A DNA stretch of 64,000 nt from an uncultured Alphaproteobacteria bacterium (GTDB taxonomy: Bacteria; Pseudomonadota; Alphaproteobacteria; HIMB59; GCA-002718135): positions 1-64,000 of the forward strand of contig CACJPV010000005.1 in NCBI GenBank assembly GCA_902595425.1, in the 5' to 3' direction. Position numbers and translations under genes: made by a program. The notes under the pieces were generated by a model, which searched no databases, was not told the DNA's origin, and saw only the letters and a program-made list of their open reading frames with translations. Within the stretch, counting starts at the first letter, position 1. Every line of letters begins with the position of its first letter. Of this stretch, positions 8,427 to 18,041 are shown piece after piece.

Positions 8427-9614
8427 ATGGAATATACATTTAGATGGTTTGGCCCTAATGACCCATCAAGTCTCAATGATATTAGGCAGATTGGTGTTAG
8501 TGGAATAGTAACTTCTCTTGCTAATGTTAAGTACGGAGAAAAATGGACTGACGATTTAATAAACAAAAGAAAAAAATATATTGAGTCATTTAAAATTGAT
8601 AAATCAAAGTTTTTAAAATGGAGTGTTGTAGAAAGTTTGCCAGTTCATAATGATATAAAAAAAAGATCAGGTAACTATAGATATTTTATAGATCAATATA
8701 AAGACTCTTTGGTCAATTTGGCAAAAAATAATATTAAAAATATTTGTTATAATTTTATGCCATTAATCGATTGGGTACGTACTGATCTTAATTTTGAATT
8801 ACCAAATGGATCACAAGCATTAAAATACAATCATCTACATGTTTGTGCATTTGAAAATTTTATACTTAAATCAAAAAATGCAAAATTAAGATATTCAAGT
8901 AAACAAATATTTGAAGCAAGAAAATTATTTAATTCAATGAATTCTAGAGAATTGTCAAAACTTAAAATGGCTTTACTGGGTGGACTAGCTGCAAATGACA
9001 GAAAATATTCTCTAAAAGACCTAAACTATGAAATTGATCAATTTGCTGAATTAAAGCATTCAGATCTAAGAAATAATTTAAAAAAATTCATTAATGAAAT
9101 TTATCCGATAATTAAAAAATATAAACTAAATTATAATATTCACCCTGATGATCCTCCATACGATGTTTATGGATTGCCTAGAATTTTATCTAATGAAAAA
9201 GATATTGATTATTTAATCAAAATAAAAAACGATAATCAAATTGGCTTAACTTTTTGCAGTGGATCTTTAGGTGTAAATAAAAATAATAATTTACCCAAAA
9301 TTATAAATAAATATGGTCCATATATAAATTTTATTCATTTAAGAAATATAAAACATGTTCCAAAATCACTAGATTTTTATGAAGATGACCATCTTGAGGG
9401 AAGTTTAGATATGGTTAAAATTGTTAAATCAATAATTCTGGAAGAAAAAAATAGAAAAAAAACTAATCATCGAATTAAAAACATTCCAATGAGACCTGAT
9501 CATGGACACACAATACTTCACGATAAAAATTCCAAAACAATACCTGGGTATTCTTTATTAGGAAGAATGAAAGGTCTTGATCAACTTAAAGGAGTTATCA
9601 AAACTATAAATTAA
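8427..9614 (+). CDS. uxuA: D-mannonate dehydratase
   Basis: The 395-residue protein matches UxuA in length and opening (MEYTFRWFGPNDPSSL). Metal-ligand candidates are all present: His239 in NIHPDDPP, Cys277 in TFCSGSLG, His304 in FIHLRN and Asp358 in MRPDHGH. It dehydrates D-mannonate to 2-keto-3-deoxygluconate in the cytoplasm. The substrate would come from the UxuB-like enzyme encoded convergently at 10650, and the product suits the KDG-kinase-like gene at the left edge. Its 3' end overlaps the convergent Ldh_2 gene by 11 bp. Confidence 0.95.
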   Translation: MEYTFRWFGPNDPSSLNDIRQIGVSGIVTSLANVKYGEKWTDDLINKRKKYIESFKIDKSKFLKWSVVESLPVHNDIKKRSGNYRYFIDQYKDSLVNLAKNNIKNICYNFMPLIDWVRTDLNFELPNGSQALKYNHLHVCAFENFILKSKNAKLRYSSKQIFEARKLFNSMNSRELSKLKMALLGGLAANDRKYSLKDLNYEIDQFAELKHSDLRNNLKKFINEIYPIIKKYKLNYNIHPDDPPYDVYGLPRILSNEKDIDYLIKIKNDNQIGLTFCSGSLGVNKNNNLPKIINKYGPYINFIHLRNIKHVPKSLDFYEDDHLEGSLDMVKIVKSIILEEKNRKKTNHRIKNIPMRPDHGHTILHDKNSKTIPGYSLLGRMKGLDQLKGVIKTIN

Positions 9615-10653
9615 ATTTCACTTTATATTTTTCTGCAATTGTTGAAAAGTTTACTCTCAACTCCTTATCAAATGGTATGCCATTTGATTTTCTTTTTTTT
9701 TCTGTAATTTTTTCTATCTCTCCAGGATAAAGAATTTTTTTATTTTTATTTTTTGGTTTTTGTTTTTTTAAGTCTTTTAAATATAATTGAATACCTTGAA
9801 AAAAATCTTTTTTACTCACAAAAGCATCGATTTTCATAGCTATTAAAAAATGTCCCAACCTTCTTGGAGTTTTAAAGTCAGGCCCAATCATTGATAATAA
9901 ACGATAACCATGGGCCATTCCAATTAGAGGACCGCACAAAATTTCGATTGATGAAGATAATCCAAACCCTTTATATCCATAATCTTCACCTCCAAGTGGG
10001 GCTAAACCAACTGCCTTAAAAGCATCTTGAGTAAACTCACCTTTTTTATTTGTGGCTACCTGTTTTTTTAGAGAAGTTTGATTTGATCGTGCTCGCATAA
10101 CTTTGTTCCATGGAATAGAAGTTGAAGAAAAATCAACGTGCAAATAATCATTTGTTTTAAAAGGGGCAGTGAATGAATATGGATTTGTACCATGAAAAGG
10201 TAATTTACCATTAAAAGGTATTGCAAAAGAGTCTGAATGCGTAAATGATAATCCAATACAGTTTTGTTGAGCTATTTCTAATGAGTAAACACCAGCAGCA
10301 CCAAAGTGGGAAGAATTCACAATACCAATAGCTGCAATTCCATTTTGTTTTGCCATAGAAGCCACAATTTTAGAGGCCTTTAAGGCGGCAACATGTCCTA
10401 ATCCATCATCAGCATCATAAATTGCTATTCCTTTTTTCTTTTTAATCACTTTCATTCGAGGATTTTTTTTTATTCTTCCTTCCTCCAAGCAATGCACATA
10501 GTGTGAAAATAATCTAATACCATGACTGTCCACTCCTCTTAAAGAAGAACCAACTAATGATTGAATTAATAATTTACGATCATTATTTTTAACTTTAAGT
10601 TTTGAAAGAACATCTTGAAAAAAAAATTCTATTTTTTTATGATTAATTTTCAT
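9604..10653 (-). CDS. Ldh_2-family (malate/L-lactate-type) NAD(P) oxidoreductase
   Basis: A 349-residue member of the Ldh_2 family, with GVDSHGI near residue 40, SSHFGAAGVYSLEIA and HGTNPYSFTAP. Family members include malate, ureidoglycolate, 2,3-diketogulonate and (R)-sulfolactate (ComC) dehydrogenases. Its start overlaps the UxuB-like stop as ATGA, so it is probably co-translated with it and serves sugar-acid metabolism. A ComC role is worth testing because other sulfonate genes lie in the window, but the gene context favours a uronate-related 2-keto acid. Substrate unresolved. Confidence 0.72.
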   Translation of the reverse strand: MKINHKKIEFFFQDVLSKLKVKNNDRKLLIQSLVGSSLRGVDSHGIRLFSHYVHCLEEGRIKKNPRMKVIKKKKGIAIYDADDGLGHVAALKASKIVASMAKQNGIAAIGIVNSSHFGAAGVYSLEIAQQNCIGLSFTHSDSFAIPFNGKLPFHGTNPYSFTAPFKTNDYLHVDFSSTSIPWNKVMRARSNQTSLKKQVATNKKGEFTQDAFKAVGLAPLGGEDYGYKGFGLSSSIEILCGPLIGMAHGYRLLSMIGPDFKTPRRLGHFLIAMKIDAFVSKKDFFQGIQLYLKDLKKQKPKNKNKKILYPGEIEKITEKKRKSNGIPFDKELRVNFSTIAEKYKVKFNL

Positions 10654-12071
10654 TTATTTATTATATTGTTCATTAAATTTCGTATGGAGTTTTTTTTAAT
10701 ATATCTAATATTATCTGATACTTTTTTTTGAAGATTTTCCTTTTCATTTTTTTCAATATTAAAAATTTTTTTTAAATTTAATATTTCCACAAAATATTTA
10801 TCTTTTTTTTCTCTATAAAAGTTCATGAATAGCTCATTGTTTGGATCTTGAAGTGCAGAGCTATCTATAACAAGTCTATCTTCAATAAAAATTAGCCATG
10901 CAGTTATGATTAAATTTATGTAATCAGTTTTTTCTTTATTATTATTAAATGTGTCAATAATTCTAATTGGTAATTTTAGAGATCCATCCATAGCAATTCT
11001 AAGCAATTTATCTTCTATAAAAGAATTTTTAAACCTTTTTAAAACTCTATTTTTATAAGATGTAATATCGAAATCATTTTTATACGGTAATGTTGGAATA
11101 ACTTCTTTATCTAAAAAATTAGATATAAAATTATAACAAGTATTATCATTTATAGCTTCATGAACATAAACATATCCGAGTAGATGACCAATATATGCAA
11201 TTGCAGAATGAGATGCGTTTAATATTTTGAGTTTAATATTTTCATAAAATTTGACGTCATCAACAAAATTAATTTTATCGTTACTTAGTATACTTTGTAA
11301 TTTGGTATTTTTTGACTCAATGTACCATTCTCTATATGGTTCAGTCACTACAAGAGAATTATCCTTATAAGGAAGATCAAAAAAATCAGAGGTTTTATTA
11401 TTGTTTGGCACAATACCATCTACCATTGATAAAGGAAAATCTACGTGCTTATTTAACCATTCAAGACAATCAGGGTCAATTTTTTTAATAAAGCTTGTGA
11501 TTAAATTTTTTAGCACATTTCCATTTTCAGATAAATTATCACAACTTAAAATTGTAATTTTTTGTTTATTTCTTTTAAATCTATTAATTAATCCATAACT
11601 AAGATGACCAATTACAGTTAAGAGTTTTTTATCTTCAAAATCATTAATGATTTCATTGCTCAATAATAAATTTTTATTTTCATCAAAATGATATCCTTTT
11701 TCTGTAACAGTTAGAGTTATTAATTCTATTTCTGGAGAAGAGATTAAGTTTCGTATTTTATTTTTTTCAGTTAAACCAAACAAAATTTCTTTAATAGAAT
11801 TTATAGTAATAACATTTTTTTGATCATCTGAAATTTGAACTAGTGAATAGAGATAATCTTGCCTTTCTAATTTTTCTTTAGTTGTATTAGATCTTAGATT
11901 TACACCAATAATTGATAAATCTTTATTTTGTTCTAGTAATTCATGAATATATAGAGCTTGGTGTGCTCTGTGAAAATTTCCAATACCAAAATGGAGAATA
12001 CAGTTCCTTTTCTCCTGAATATCATATTTAGGTAAAAGATTTTTTTCTTTTATTTGTTTGCTTAGATGCAT
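10650..12071 (-). CDS. uxuB: D-fructuronate reductase (mannonate oxidoreductase), mannitol dehydrogenase family
   Basis: A 473-residue long-chain mannitol dehydrogenase family protein. The N-terminal NAD-binding region shows ILHFGIGNFHRAHQALYIHE near 25-44. SCDNLSENG is at 176-184, and the catalytic pattern Lys280, Asn285, His288 (KLKILNASH) is intact. UxuB reduces D-fructuronate to D-mannonate, the substrate of UxuA encoded nearby on the other strand. Other family members act on tagaturonate, mannitol or arabinitol, so the substrate call depends on the uxuA neighbour. The divergent spacing to the SDR is only 33 bp. Confidence 0.82.
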   Translation of the reverse strand: MHLSKQIKEKNLLPKYDIQEKRNCILHFGIGNFHRAHQALYIHELLEQNKDLSIIGVNLRSNTTKEKLERQDYLYSLVQISDDQKNVITINSIKEILFGLTEKNKIRNLISSPEIELITLTVTEKGYHFDENKNLLLSNEIINDFEDKKLLTVIGHLSYGLINRFKRNKQKITILSCDNLSENGNVLKNLITSFIKKIDPDCLEWLNKHVDFPLSMVDGIVPNNNKTSDFFDLPYKDNSLVVTEPYREWYIESKNTKLQSILSNDKINFVDDVKFYENIKLKILNASHSAIAYIGHLLGYVYVHEAINDNTCYNFISNFLDKEVIPTLPYKNDFDITSYKNRVLKRFKNSFIEDKLLRIAMDGSLKLPIRIIDTFNNNKEKTDYINLIITAWLIFIEDRLVIDSSALQDPNNELFMNFYREKKDKYFVEILNLKKIFNIEKNEKENLQKKVSDNIRYIKKNSIRNLMNNIINK

Positions 12072-12104
12072 AAAATGAATAATAATTATAATAGCAATAT
12101 TTAG
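12072..12104. promoter_or_regulatory. 33-bp divergent gap
   Basis: Only 33 AT-rich bases separate two divergent starts, so promoters must overlap each other or lie within the coding starts. I see no convincing -35/-10 pair or palindrome. Confidence 0.3.
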
Positions 12105-12857
12105 ATGATCAATAAAATTTACAAAAGTGCACTAATAACAGGTGCTGCAGATGGTATAGGTCTTGAAACTTTAAAAAGACTTTTAAGTGAAAAGATTGAT
12201 ATTTATGCATTAGATAAAAATGTTTCAAAATTGAAAAAATTGCAAAAAAAATCAAAGTTTAAAATCATTGAATTAGATTTAACCAATACTAATAAAATTT
12301 ATGAAATTTTATCAAAATTAAAAGTTGATATTTTAATTGCTAATGCAGGAATTGGGAGGGGTGCTGAAGGAATTTTAAAAGCTTCAAGAAGCGATATTGA
12401 GATTTCTACAAAAATTAATTTGGAGTCGTACTTGCATCTATTAAAAACAATTGTTCCAGGAATGATTAAAAGAAGAAAAGGTCATATTGTTCTTATGGGT
12501 TCATTAGCAGGCCTATATCCACAAATGAGCACAGTTTATGGTGGGCAAAAAGGGGCTATTCATCGTATTGCACAAAGCTTAAGAATTGAATTAAGTGGAT
12601 CAAGGGTAAAGGTTTCTGAGATATGTCCAGGTAGAACAAAAACAAACTTTGGTAACGTAGCATTTGACGACAAAGCTAAAGCTAAAAAATTTATGTCTGG
12701 TTTTACATTACTTGAACCTAGAGATATTGTTGATGGAATTATGTTTGCTTTAAGTACAAGATGGAGAAGTAATATAAGTACAATTGAAATCTCTGGAACT
12801 GAACAGTCACCCGGGGGAGTCCCTGTATACCGTGTTAAAGATCCTATCTTGTCTTAA
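12105..12857 (+). CDS. Short-chain dehydrogenase/reductase
   Basis: A 250-residue classical SDR. The dinucleotide motif is ITGAADGIG at 11-19, NAG is at 80-82, and the catalytic Ser133, Tyr145 and Lys149 are present (VYGGQKG). The C-terminal part resembles YdfG-like 3-hydroxy acid/serine dehydrogenases. It begins a rightward run with the Gfo/Idh dehydrogenase and the TIM-barrel epimerase, with a 51-bp gap before the next gene. Sugar-acid or sugar-alcohol oxidation is likely from context. The exact substrate is unknown. Confidence 0.75.
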   Translation: MINKIYKSALITGAADGIGLETLKRLLSEKIDIYALDKNVSKLKKLQKKSKFKIIELDLTNTNKIYEILSKLKVDILIANAGIGRGAEGILKASRSDIEISTKINLESYLHLLKTIVPGMIKRRKGHIVLMGSLAGLYPQMSTVYGGQKGAIHRIAQSLRIELSGSRVKVSEICPGRTKTNFGNVAFDDKAKAKKFMSGFTLLEPRDIVDGIMFALSTRWRSNISTIEISGTEQSPGGVPVYRVKDPILS

Positions 12858-12908
12858 GAAAATTGACAATCTTGATGTCTTCTATTTGAATATTTAATAA
12901 AGTAAATT

Positions 12909-14012
12909 ATGAAAAAAGTAATTAGATACGGAATAGTTGGAATTGGTGGCATGGGGGCTAATCACGCTAATTTATTTTTAAAAAACAAAATAGATAATGC
13001 CTGTTTATCATCTATTTGTGATACAAATTTATCTTATTCAAAAAATTTTCCTGAAATTCCTTTTTATACAAAAACATTAGATTTTTTTAATAATCAGAAA
13101 ATAGATGTCGCCATTATTGCGACCCCGCATGGCTCTCATACAAATTTAGCAATGGAAGCTTTAGAAAATAATATTCATGTTATTATTGAAAAACCGCTTG
13201 CTGTAACAACTAAGCAATGCAGAGAATTTATAGAATTCTCAAAAAATCATGATGCAAAATTTGGCATTATGCTTAATCAACGAACAAACCCTGCATTTAT
13301 TAAGTTAAATCAAATGATTAAGAATAATGAGTTAGGAAAAATACATCGTTATCAGTGGACAATAACGGATTGGTTTAGAACCAATTTTTATTATAATATT
13401 TCTGATTGGAGAGCTACATGGAAAGGTGAGGGTGGTGGTGTTTTAATGAATCAAAGTATTCATCAACTTGACTTGTGTCAGTGGTTATTTGGTATGCCAA
13501 AAAGCGTCATGACAGATATGCGGCTTGGTCATTTTCATAATATTGAAGTGGAGGACGAGGTAACGTCTATTTTGAAATATCAGAATGGTTTGAAAGGGAT
13601 TTTTACTACAACAACTGGTGAAGCTCCAGGTGTAAATCGTCTAGAAATTGCTTCAGATTATGGTCTTGTAATTTATGAAGATAATTGCTTAACTTGGAAA
13701 AAATTAAAAGAAACAACAACTAGCTATATTAAGAATTCAAAAACACTTTTTAAAAAACCTTCATTTGAAATATTAAAATTTGATTTTCCACATGAGGATG
13801 ATCAGCATATAGAGCATAAAAGGATACTTCAAAATTTTACTAACTTTATACTAGGAAAAGAGGAGCTCTATGTACATGGAGATCAGGGGATAAATAGCGT
13901 TGAACTGATAAACGCTATGATTTTATCTGGGCTAAATAAAAGAGAAATAGAATTGCCGTTAAATGAAGAAGAGTATGAAAATAAATTAAAAAAAATGATT
14001 GGGAATTTCTAA
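12909..14012 (+). CDS. Gfo/Idh/MocA-family NAD(P) sugar dehydrogenase
   Basis: A 367-residue protein with the N-terminal Rossmann motif GIVGIGGMGANHA (8-20), the EKPLAV motif (near 97) with its conserved Lys, and GVLMNQSIHQLDL with the conserved His. The family oxidises or reduces cyclic sugars and inositols. The stop overlaps the next start as TAATG, so it is coupled to a sugar isomerase/epimerase-type TIM barrel. That pairing is typical of routes that make a 3-keto sugar or glycoside and then process it by elimination or isomerisation. Substrate unknown. Confidence 0.82.
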   Translation: MKKVIRYGIVGIGGMGANHANLFLKNKIDNACLSSICDTNLSYSKNFPEIPFYTKTLDFFNNQKIDVAIIATPHGSHTNLAMEALENNIHVIIEKPLAVTTKQCREFIEFSKNHDAKFGIMLNQRTNPAFIKLNQMIKNNELGKIHRYQWTITDWFRTNFYYNISDWRATWKGEGGGVLMNQSIHQLDLCQWLFGMPKSVMTDMRLGHFHNIEVEDEVTSILKYQNGLKGIFTTTTGEAPGVNRLEIASDYGLVIYEDNCLTWKKLKETTTSYIKNSKTLFKKPSFEILKFDFPHEDDQHIEHKRILQNFTNFILGKEELYVHGDQGINSVELINAMILSGLNKREIELPLNEEEYENKLKKMIGNF

Positions 14013-14779
14013 TGAAAGTAAATGAAATTGCATTAACGCTTTATACTGTAAGAAATTTTTGTCAGACGGAAAAAGACCTGCTTAGCACATTAAAAAAAAT
14101 AAAAAAAATTGGTTATAATGCAATTCAAGTAAGTTCTATTGGAGTCATTGACCCTAAGGAAGTTAAAAAAATGTGTGATGATACAGGTTTATCAATTTGT
14201 GCCACACATGAACCCAATGAAGAAATAATTAATAATACTCAAGCTGTTATAGACAAACTTAATATTCTAAATTGTTCTTATACAGCTCTACCGTATCCTA
14301 AGGATATGGATTTTCTTAATTTAAATGTTTTGGATAAGTTTATTGCAGATATCAACAAAGCTGGTTTAGTTTTTAGTAAAGCAGATAAAGTACTTTGTTA
14401 TCACAATCACGCTTTAGAATTTCAAAAAACTAATAACGAAATTATTTTAGAAAGAATATACAATAAAACAGACACTAAATTGATTCAAGGTGAACCAGAT
14501 GTTTACTGGATTCAAAAAGGTGGGCATGATCCTATTAGTTGGTGTAGGCGATTAAAAAATAGATTACCATTAATTCACTTAAAAGACTTTATAATGATTA
14601 ATGAGCATGATAGCTATTACGCTGAGATTGGGAATGGAAATTTAGATATTAAAAATATCATAAAAGAAGCAAAATTATCAGGTTGTAAATGGTACATTGT
14701 AGAACAGGATGAATGCAAAGGTGACCCATTCATTTCTGCAGAAACTAGCTTTAATAATCTTAAAAAGTTTGTTAACTAA
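14012..14779 (+). CDS. Sugar phosphate isomerase/epimerase-like TIM barrel (AP_endonuc_2 fold)
   Basis: A 255-residue xylose-isomerase-like TIM-barrel protein. Metal-site features typical of the family include CYHNHALEFQ (about 130-139), GEPDVYWIQKGG with its Asp, LIHLKDF with its His, and the C-terminal Glu in WYIVEQDE. It is translationally coupled to the Gfo/Idh dehydrogenase, suggesting it acts on that enzyme's keto-sugar product. It ends 8 bp inside the convergent uronate-isomerase-like gene. Whether it isomerises, epimerises or eliminates cannot be told from the sequence. Confidence 0.78.
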   Translation: MKVNEIALTLYTVRNFCQTEKDLLSTLKKIKKIGYNAIQVSSIGVIDPKEVKKMCDDTGLSICATHEPNEEIINNTQAVIDKLNILNCSYTALPYPKDMDFLNLNVLDKFIADINKAGLVFSKADKVLCYHNHALEFQKTNNEIILERIYNKTDTKLIQGEPDVYWIQKGGHDPISWCRRLKNRLPLIHLKDFIMINEHDSYYAEIGNGNLDIKNIIKEAKLSGCKWYIVEQDECKGDPFISAETSFNNLKKFVN

Positions 14780-15980
14780 CTCCTAAAAAATTTTTAGCAT
14801 TTCCAAATAATAGTTTATTTATATCTCTTTGAAGAATTTCTTCTGACAAAGGAAAATTTTTATAAAGTAAGTTCTGGTAATACTCTAATAAGATTGGGTA
14901 GAGAATTTTTTTAAAATGACTCCACTTATAAATTAGTTGATCAGTAACTCTCGCATCAGAATGCTGGGGTATAAAAGAAAAACCCAGCATATCAATTCTC
15001 ATTTTTAATACTTGTTTTATTATAGTTGGCTGATTCATAAACCACCAAAATCCAAAAATTCTTAAATTAGGATGCTTTCTTGACAGTACTGTTAACTCGT
15101 GCTGATCATTTAAAGATAAACAAGTAACTAAAAACTTATTCTTTGGAAAAGAATTACAAAGTTTACTTAATTCTTTTAAATTAATATCACCTATCCCATC
15201 ACCTGCTAAACCAAAATCTTTATTTACTGACCTTTTAACACCTAACATTAGAGACAAAGGTAGTTTTTTGCTTTCTAACCATGCAAGAATATTTCTCCAC
15301 ATTGAGCCATCTACTATTGTTTTAAAATTAGCCAGGTTTAGTGAGACAGCTGCATAAACAGGTCTTGATTGTTGATAGCACTTTTCAAGATAAGCAACTA
15401 TAGTATCTTGCTCCTGTTTTGATGTTTGATTTTTTGCCTTATTATAAGCTTCTTCATAGTCTAAAATTAAATCATCTAATCTAAGTGAGGCCAAATATAT
15501 TTTTTTATCCCAGTCAGTGCTCTTAAATAAAGACCATTCGTCTAAATCAAAAGGATTATTAGTCATTACTAAAGATGAAACATTACTATAATTTAATATA
15601 TTTTTATCTGATTGAATTTTGTTATCATATTCATCAGATATTGAGAGAAAATTTTTATTATTTATTTCTATATTAAGCTCCTTAAGAATTGAAAGTACAC
15701 CTGAACAGGCTTCTGAAACTGGTGTTCTTTTTTCGAATAATTCATTCCATATAAGCGATGCTTTTTTTTCAAAATTATATGAATAAAAAGTTGAAGCATC
15801 AATATTTGTAGCTGTTAATAATTCAGCAATTAAATAATGATAATTCAATAAATTTTTAAAACCTGACAAAAAAAAATTTTTATGAGATGGGGGGAATAAA
15901 TGCGTGTGCATATCAAAGATAGTTGTAGAATCAATTATATTTGAAAGTTTATTTGACAGATTATCATTTGATAGAATCAT
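14772..15980 (-). CDS. Glucuronate isomerase-like metal-dependent hydrolase-fold protein
   Basis: A 402-residue protein with IFDMHTHLFPPSH near 18-30 and LLNYHYLIAE near 45-54, the opening pattern of the uronate isomerase (UxaC) group of the amidohydrolase superfamily. It is shorter than UxaC (about 470 residues), and I could not confirm every metal ligand. If it is a uronate isomerase it would supply fructuronate to the UxuB-like enzyme, closing a route with UxuA. It is the last gene of the leftward run headed by the sugar-binding protein at 23571, directly abutting a Gfo/Idh gene. Hydrolase activity is the main alternative. Confidence 0.6.
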   Translation of the reverse strand: MILSNDNLSNKLSNIIDSTTIFDMHTHLFPPSHKNFFLSGFKNLLNYHYLIAELLTATNIDASTFYSYNFEKKASLIWNELFEKRTPVSEACSGVLSILKELNIEINNKNFLSISDEYDNKIQSDKNILNYSNVSSLVMTNNPFDLDEWSLFKSTDWDKKIYLASLRLDDLILDYEEAYNKAKNQTSKQEQDTIVAYLEKCYQQSRPVYAAVSLNLANFKTIVDGSMWRNILAWLESKKLPLSLMLGVKRSVNKDFGLAGDGIGDINLKELSKLCNSFPKNKFLVTCLSLNDQHELTVLSRKHPNLRIFGFWWFMNQPTIIKQVLKMRIDMLGFSFIPQHSDARVTDQLIYKWSHFKKILYPILLEYYQNLLYKNFPLSEEILQRDINKLLFGNAKNFLGVS

Positions 15981-17000
15981 CTATTTTAAATTTCCTAATT
16001 TTTTTGCATTTAATTGAGCATTGATAGCAAGATTCATAACTTTTAAACAATGGTCTTGTTTCATTGCTGAGCTCGTTCTATTTATAACATCATTCTTTAG
16101 TCTTTGAAAATATGTTAATGGTTGAGACGCAGCATTTATGTATTCATATTTTTCTTTATTAACTAGATAAATGTGGTCTGTCCCCTCTTTACCTAATACA
16201 TCAACGTATTTCCTTAATTCTATGTAGCCTTCAGTTCCTATTATGGTTAATCGACCATCACCCCAGTTTGGCAATGCATCTGGAGTATACCAATCTACTC
16301 TTATATAACCTCTGCCTTTATCGCCATGAATTAAAATTTCACCAAAATCTTCAAATTTTGGAAATTCTGGGTGAGCAAAATTTCCCTTACTTGATGATAT
16401 TATTTCTGCTTCTGATGAGCCAGTAAAAAATAAAAATTGATCAATTTGATGTGAGGCAATGTCACAAAGGATCCCACCGTATTTTTCATAATCAAAAAAC
16501 CATTCTGGTCTTGTAGGTAAATTTAGGCGATGAGGTCCCATTCCAATTGTTTGAACTACATTACCTATCTCTCCTTTCTGTATTAAGTCATATGCAACTT
16601 GGACAGAAGGAACTTCAAATCTTTCTGAAAAGTCTATTGAAAAAATTCTTTTAGTTTTTGAAACTGTTTGTTCAATTTTATTTAATTGTTCTAATGAAGT
16701 GCATCCAGGTTTATCAAGCATAACATCTTTTCCAGCCTCCATACATTCTATTGCTAAATCTGCCCTTTTACTTGGAATGTCAGCAATCAAAACAAGATCT
16801 ATCTCAGAATTTGATAATAGATTTTCTTTATTTAATTCTCTTTTAATTGCTGGATATTTTTCTTTAAAATCATTTGTAATTTTATTATCTCCATCATTCC
16901 ACCAACCTACACATTCACAACCAATATCAAGCATGCCTTTTAGTTGACCAAATATATGTCTATGTTCGGTTCCAATTGCAGCTATTTTAAGTTTTTTCAT
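15981..17000 (-). CDS. Gfo/Idh/MocA-family oxidoreductase
   Basis: A 339-residue protein with an N-terminal nucleotide-binding region (KIAAIGTEHRHIFGQ), the motif DKPGCTS near 95 in place of the usual EKP, and GGILCDIASHQIDQF with the conserved His. The Rossmann start is atypical because the usual GxGxxG is replaced by GTEHRH, so cofactor binding may differ from its paralogues. It directly abuts the uronate-isomerase-like gene and follows another Gfo/Idh gene by 15 bp. Two different Gfo/Idh enzymes in one operon often act in sequence on glycosides, for example oxidation then re-reduction. Confidence 0.75.
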   Translation of the reverse strand: MKKLKIAAIGTEHRHIFGQLKGMLDIGCECVGWWNDGDNKITNDFKEKYPAIKRELNKENLLSNSEIDLVLIADIPSKRADLAIECMEAGKDVMLDKPGCTSLEQLNKIEQTVSKTKRIFSIDFSERFEVPSVQVAYDLIQKGEIGNVVQTIGMGPHRLNLPTRPEWFFDYEKYGGILCDIASHQIDQFLFFTGSSEAEIISSSKGNFAHPEFPKFEDFGEILIHGDKGRGYIRVDWYTPDALPNWGDGRLTIIGTEGYIELRKYVDVLGKEGTDHIYLVNKEKYEYINAASQPLTYFQRLKNDVINRTSSAMKQDHCLKVMNLAINAQLNAKKLGNLK

Positions 17001-17015
17001 TTCAATCTTTTTTTA

Positions 17016-18041
17016 TCAAACCTTAACCATTTTACCATTATTTGAGGACGTAATTAAAGCATCAATTAGTCCATGCACTAATAATGCTTCCTTACCTGAA
17101 ACATAATTTGATTGATTATCATTTATAGAAAGAGCAAAGTTTTTAATAAGGTTTTTATGCCAATCATATGGAAAAGCCATTGGATCAGCACTTCCGCCCG
17201 TTCCAGAAGTTTCTCCGAATTCTTCAAATTCATTAGTTTGCCAATTTATTTTTAATGTTCCCGACTCTATTTTTACAGAACCTTTTTCACAGTTTAAAAT
17301 TATTGACTCAGGATAACCTGGATATGAAGATGTGCTAGCCATTAAAGATCCTACTGCGCCATTTTTAAACTTTAAACCTGCACCAACAAAATCTTCCGAT
17401 TCCATTTTATGAAAAGAGGTTGTTTTCGCAATAGCTTGAACTTCATCAACTTGACCAACCAAATTGATCATTAGATCTAATGTATGTATTGCTTGACTAA
17501 TTAATACACCTCCGCCATCTCTTGCATATGTTCCTCTTCCTGGCTCATCATAATATGATTGATCACGCCACCATGGTATATTTACTTGGACAGAATAAAT
17601 TGAACCAAGTGAATTATCTTTAATTAGTTTTTTTAATTTTATAGAAGACTCTCTGAAACGGTGTTGTAAGACAATACCTAAACGTACATTATTATTTTCA
17701 CAGATATTAACTATTTCTTCTGCATTTTTGGTCGATCGTTCAATTGGTTTTTCCATTAAAATATGTTTACCAGCTTTACTAAATTCTCTCACCAGTTCTA
17801 ATCGTTGATTTGGAGGAGTTATTAGAATAACCATTTCAATATCATTATTTTCAGAAATTTCTTGAATAGAATTTGCAGGTTTAAAATTATACAATGTAGC
17901 AAATGAATTACATTTATCTTTATTTCTAGAAAATATAGCCTTAACATCAATAATATCTTTCAAATCATTAAGTGCTAAAGCATGAGGTTTTGCTGCCATC
18001 CCAGTTCCAATAATGCCAACACCAATTTTTTTAGTAGTCAT
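17016..18041 (-). CDS. Gfo/Idh/MocA-family oxidoreductase
   Basis: A 341-residue protein with a normal GVGIIGTGMAAKPHA nucleotide-binding start, MEKPIERSTKNAEE (the EKP motif) and GGGVLISQAIHTLDLM with the conserved His. I set the start at the ATG at 18041, overlapping the ATPase stop as TGATG. An in-frame TTG at 18044 is the only earlier choice. It belongs to the sugar ABC operon and probably oxidises the imported sugar or a derivative. It differs from the neighbouring paralogue in having the canonical cofactor motif. Confidence 0.83.
   Translation of the reverse strand: MTTKKIGVGIIGTGMAAKPHALALNDLKDIIDVKAIFSRNKDKCNSFATLYNFKPANSIQEISENNDIEMVILITPPNQRLELVREFSKAGKHILMEKPIERSTKNAEEIVNICENNNVRLGIVLQHRFRESSIKLKKLIKDNSLGSIYSVQVNIPWWRDQSYYDEPGRGTYARDGGGVLISQAIHTLDLMINLVGQVDEVQAIAKTTSFHKMESEDFVGAGLKFKNGAVGSLMASTSSYPGYPESIILNCEKGSVKIESGTLKINWQTNEFEEFGETSGTGGSADPMAFPYDWHKNLIKNFALSINDNQSNYVSGKEALLVHGLIDALITSSNNGKMVKV

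Noticed and set aside
9604..10653. ComC (R)-sulfolactate dehydrogenase
   Set aside because: The family fits, but the gene is translationally coupled to the UxuB-like gene in a uronate context and about 17 kb from the ComDE genes, so I left it as an unspecified Ldh_2 enzyme.
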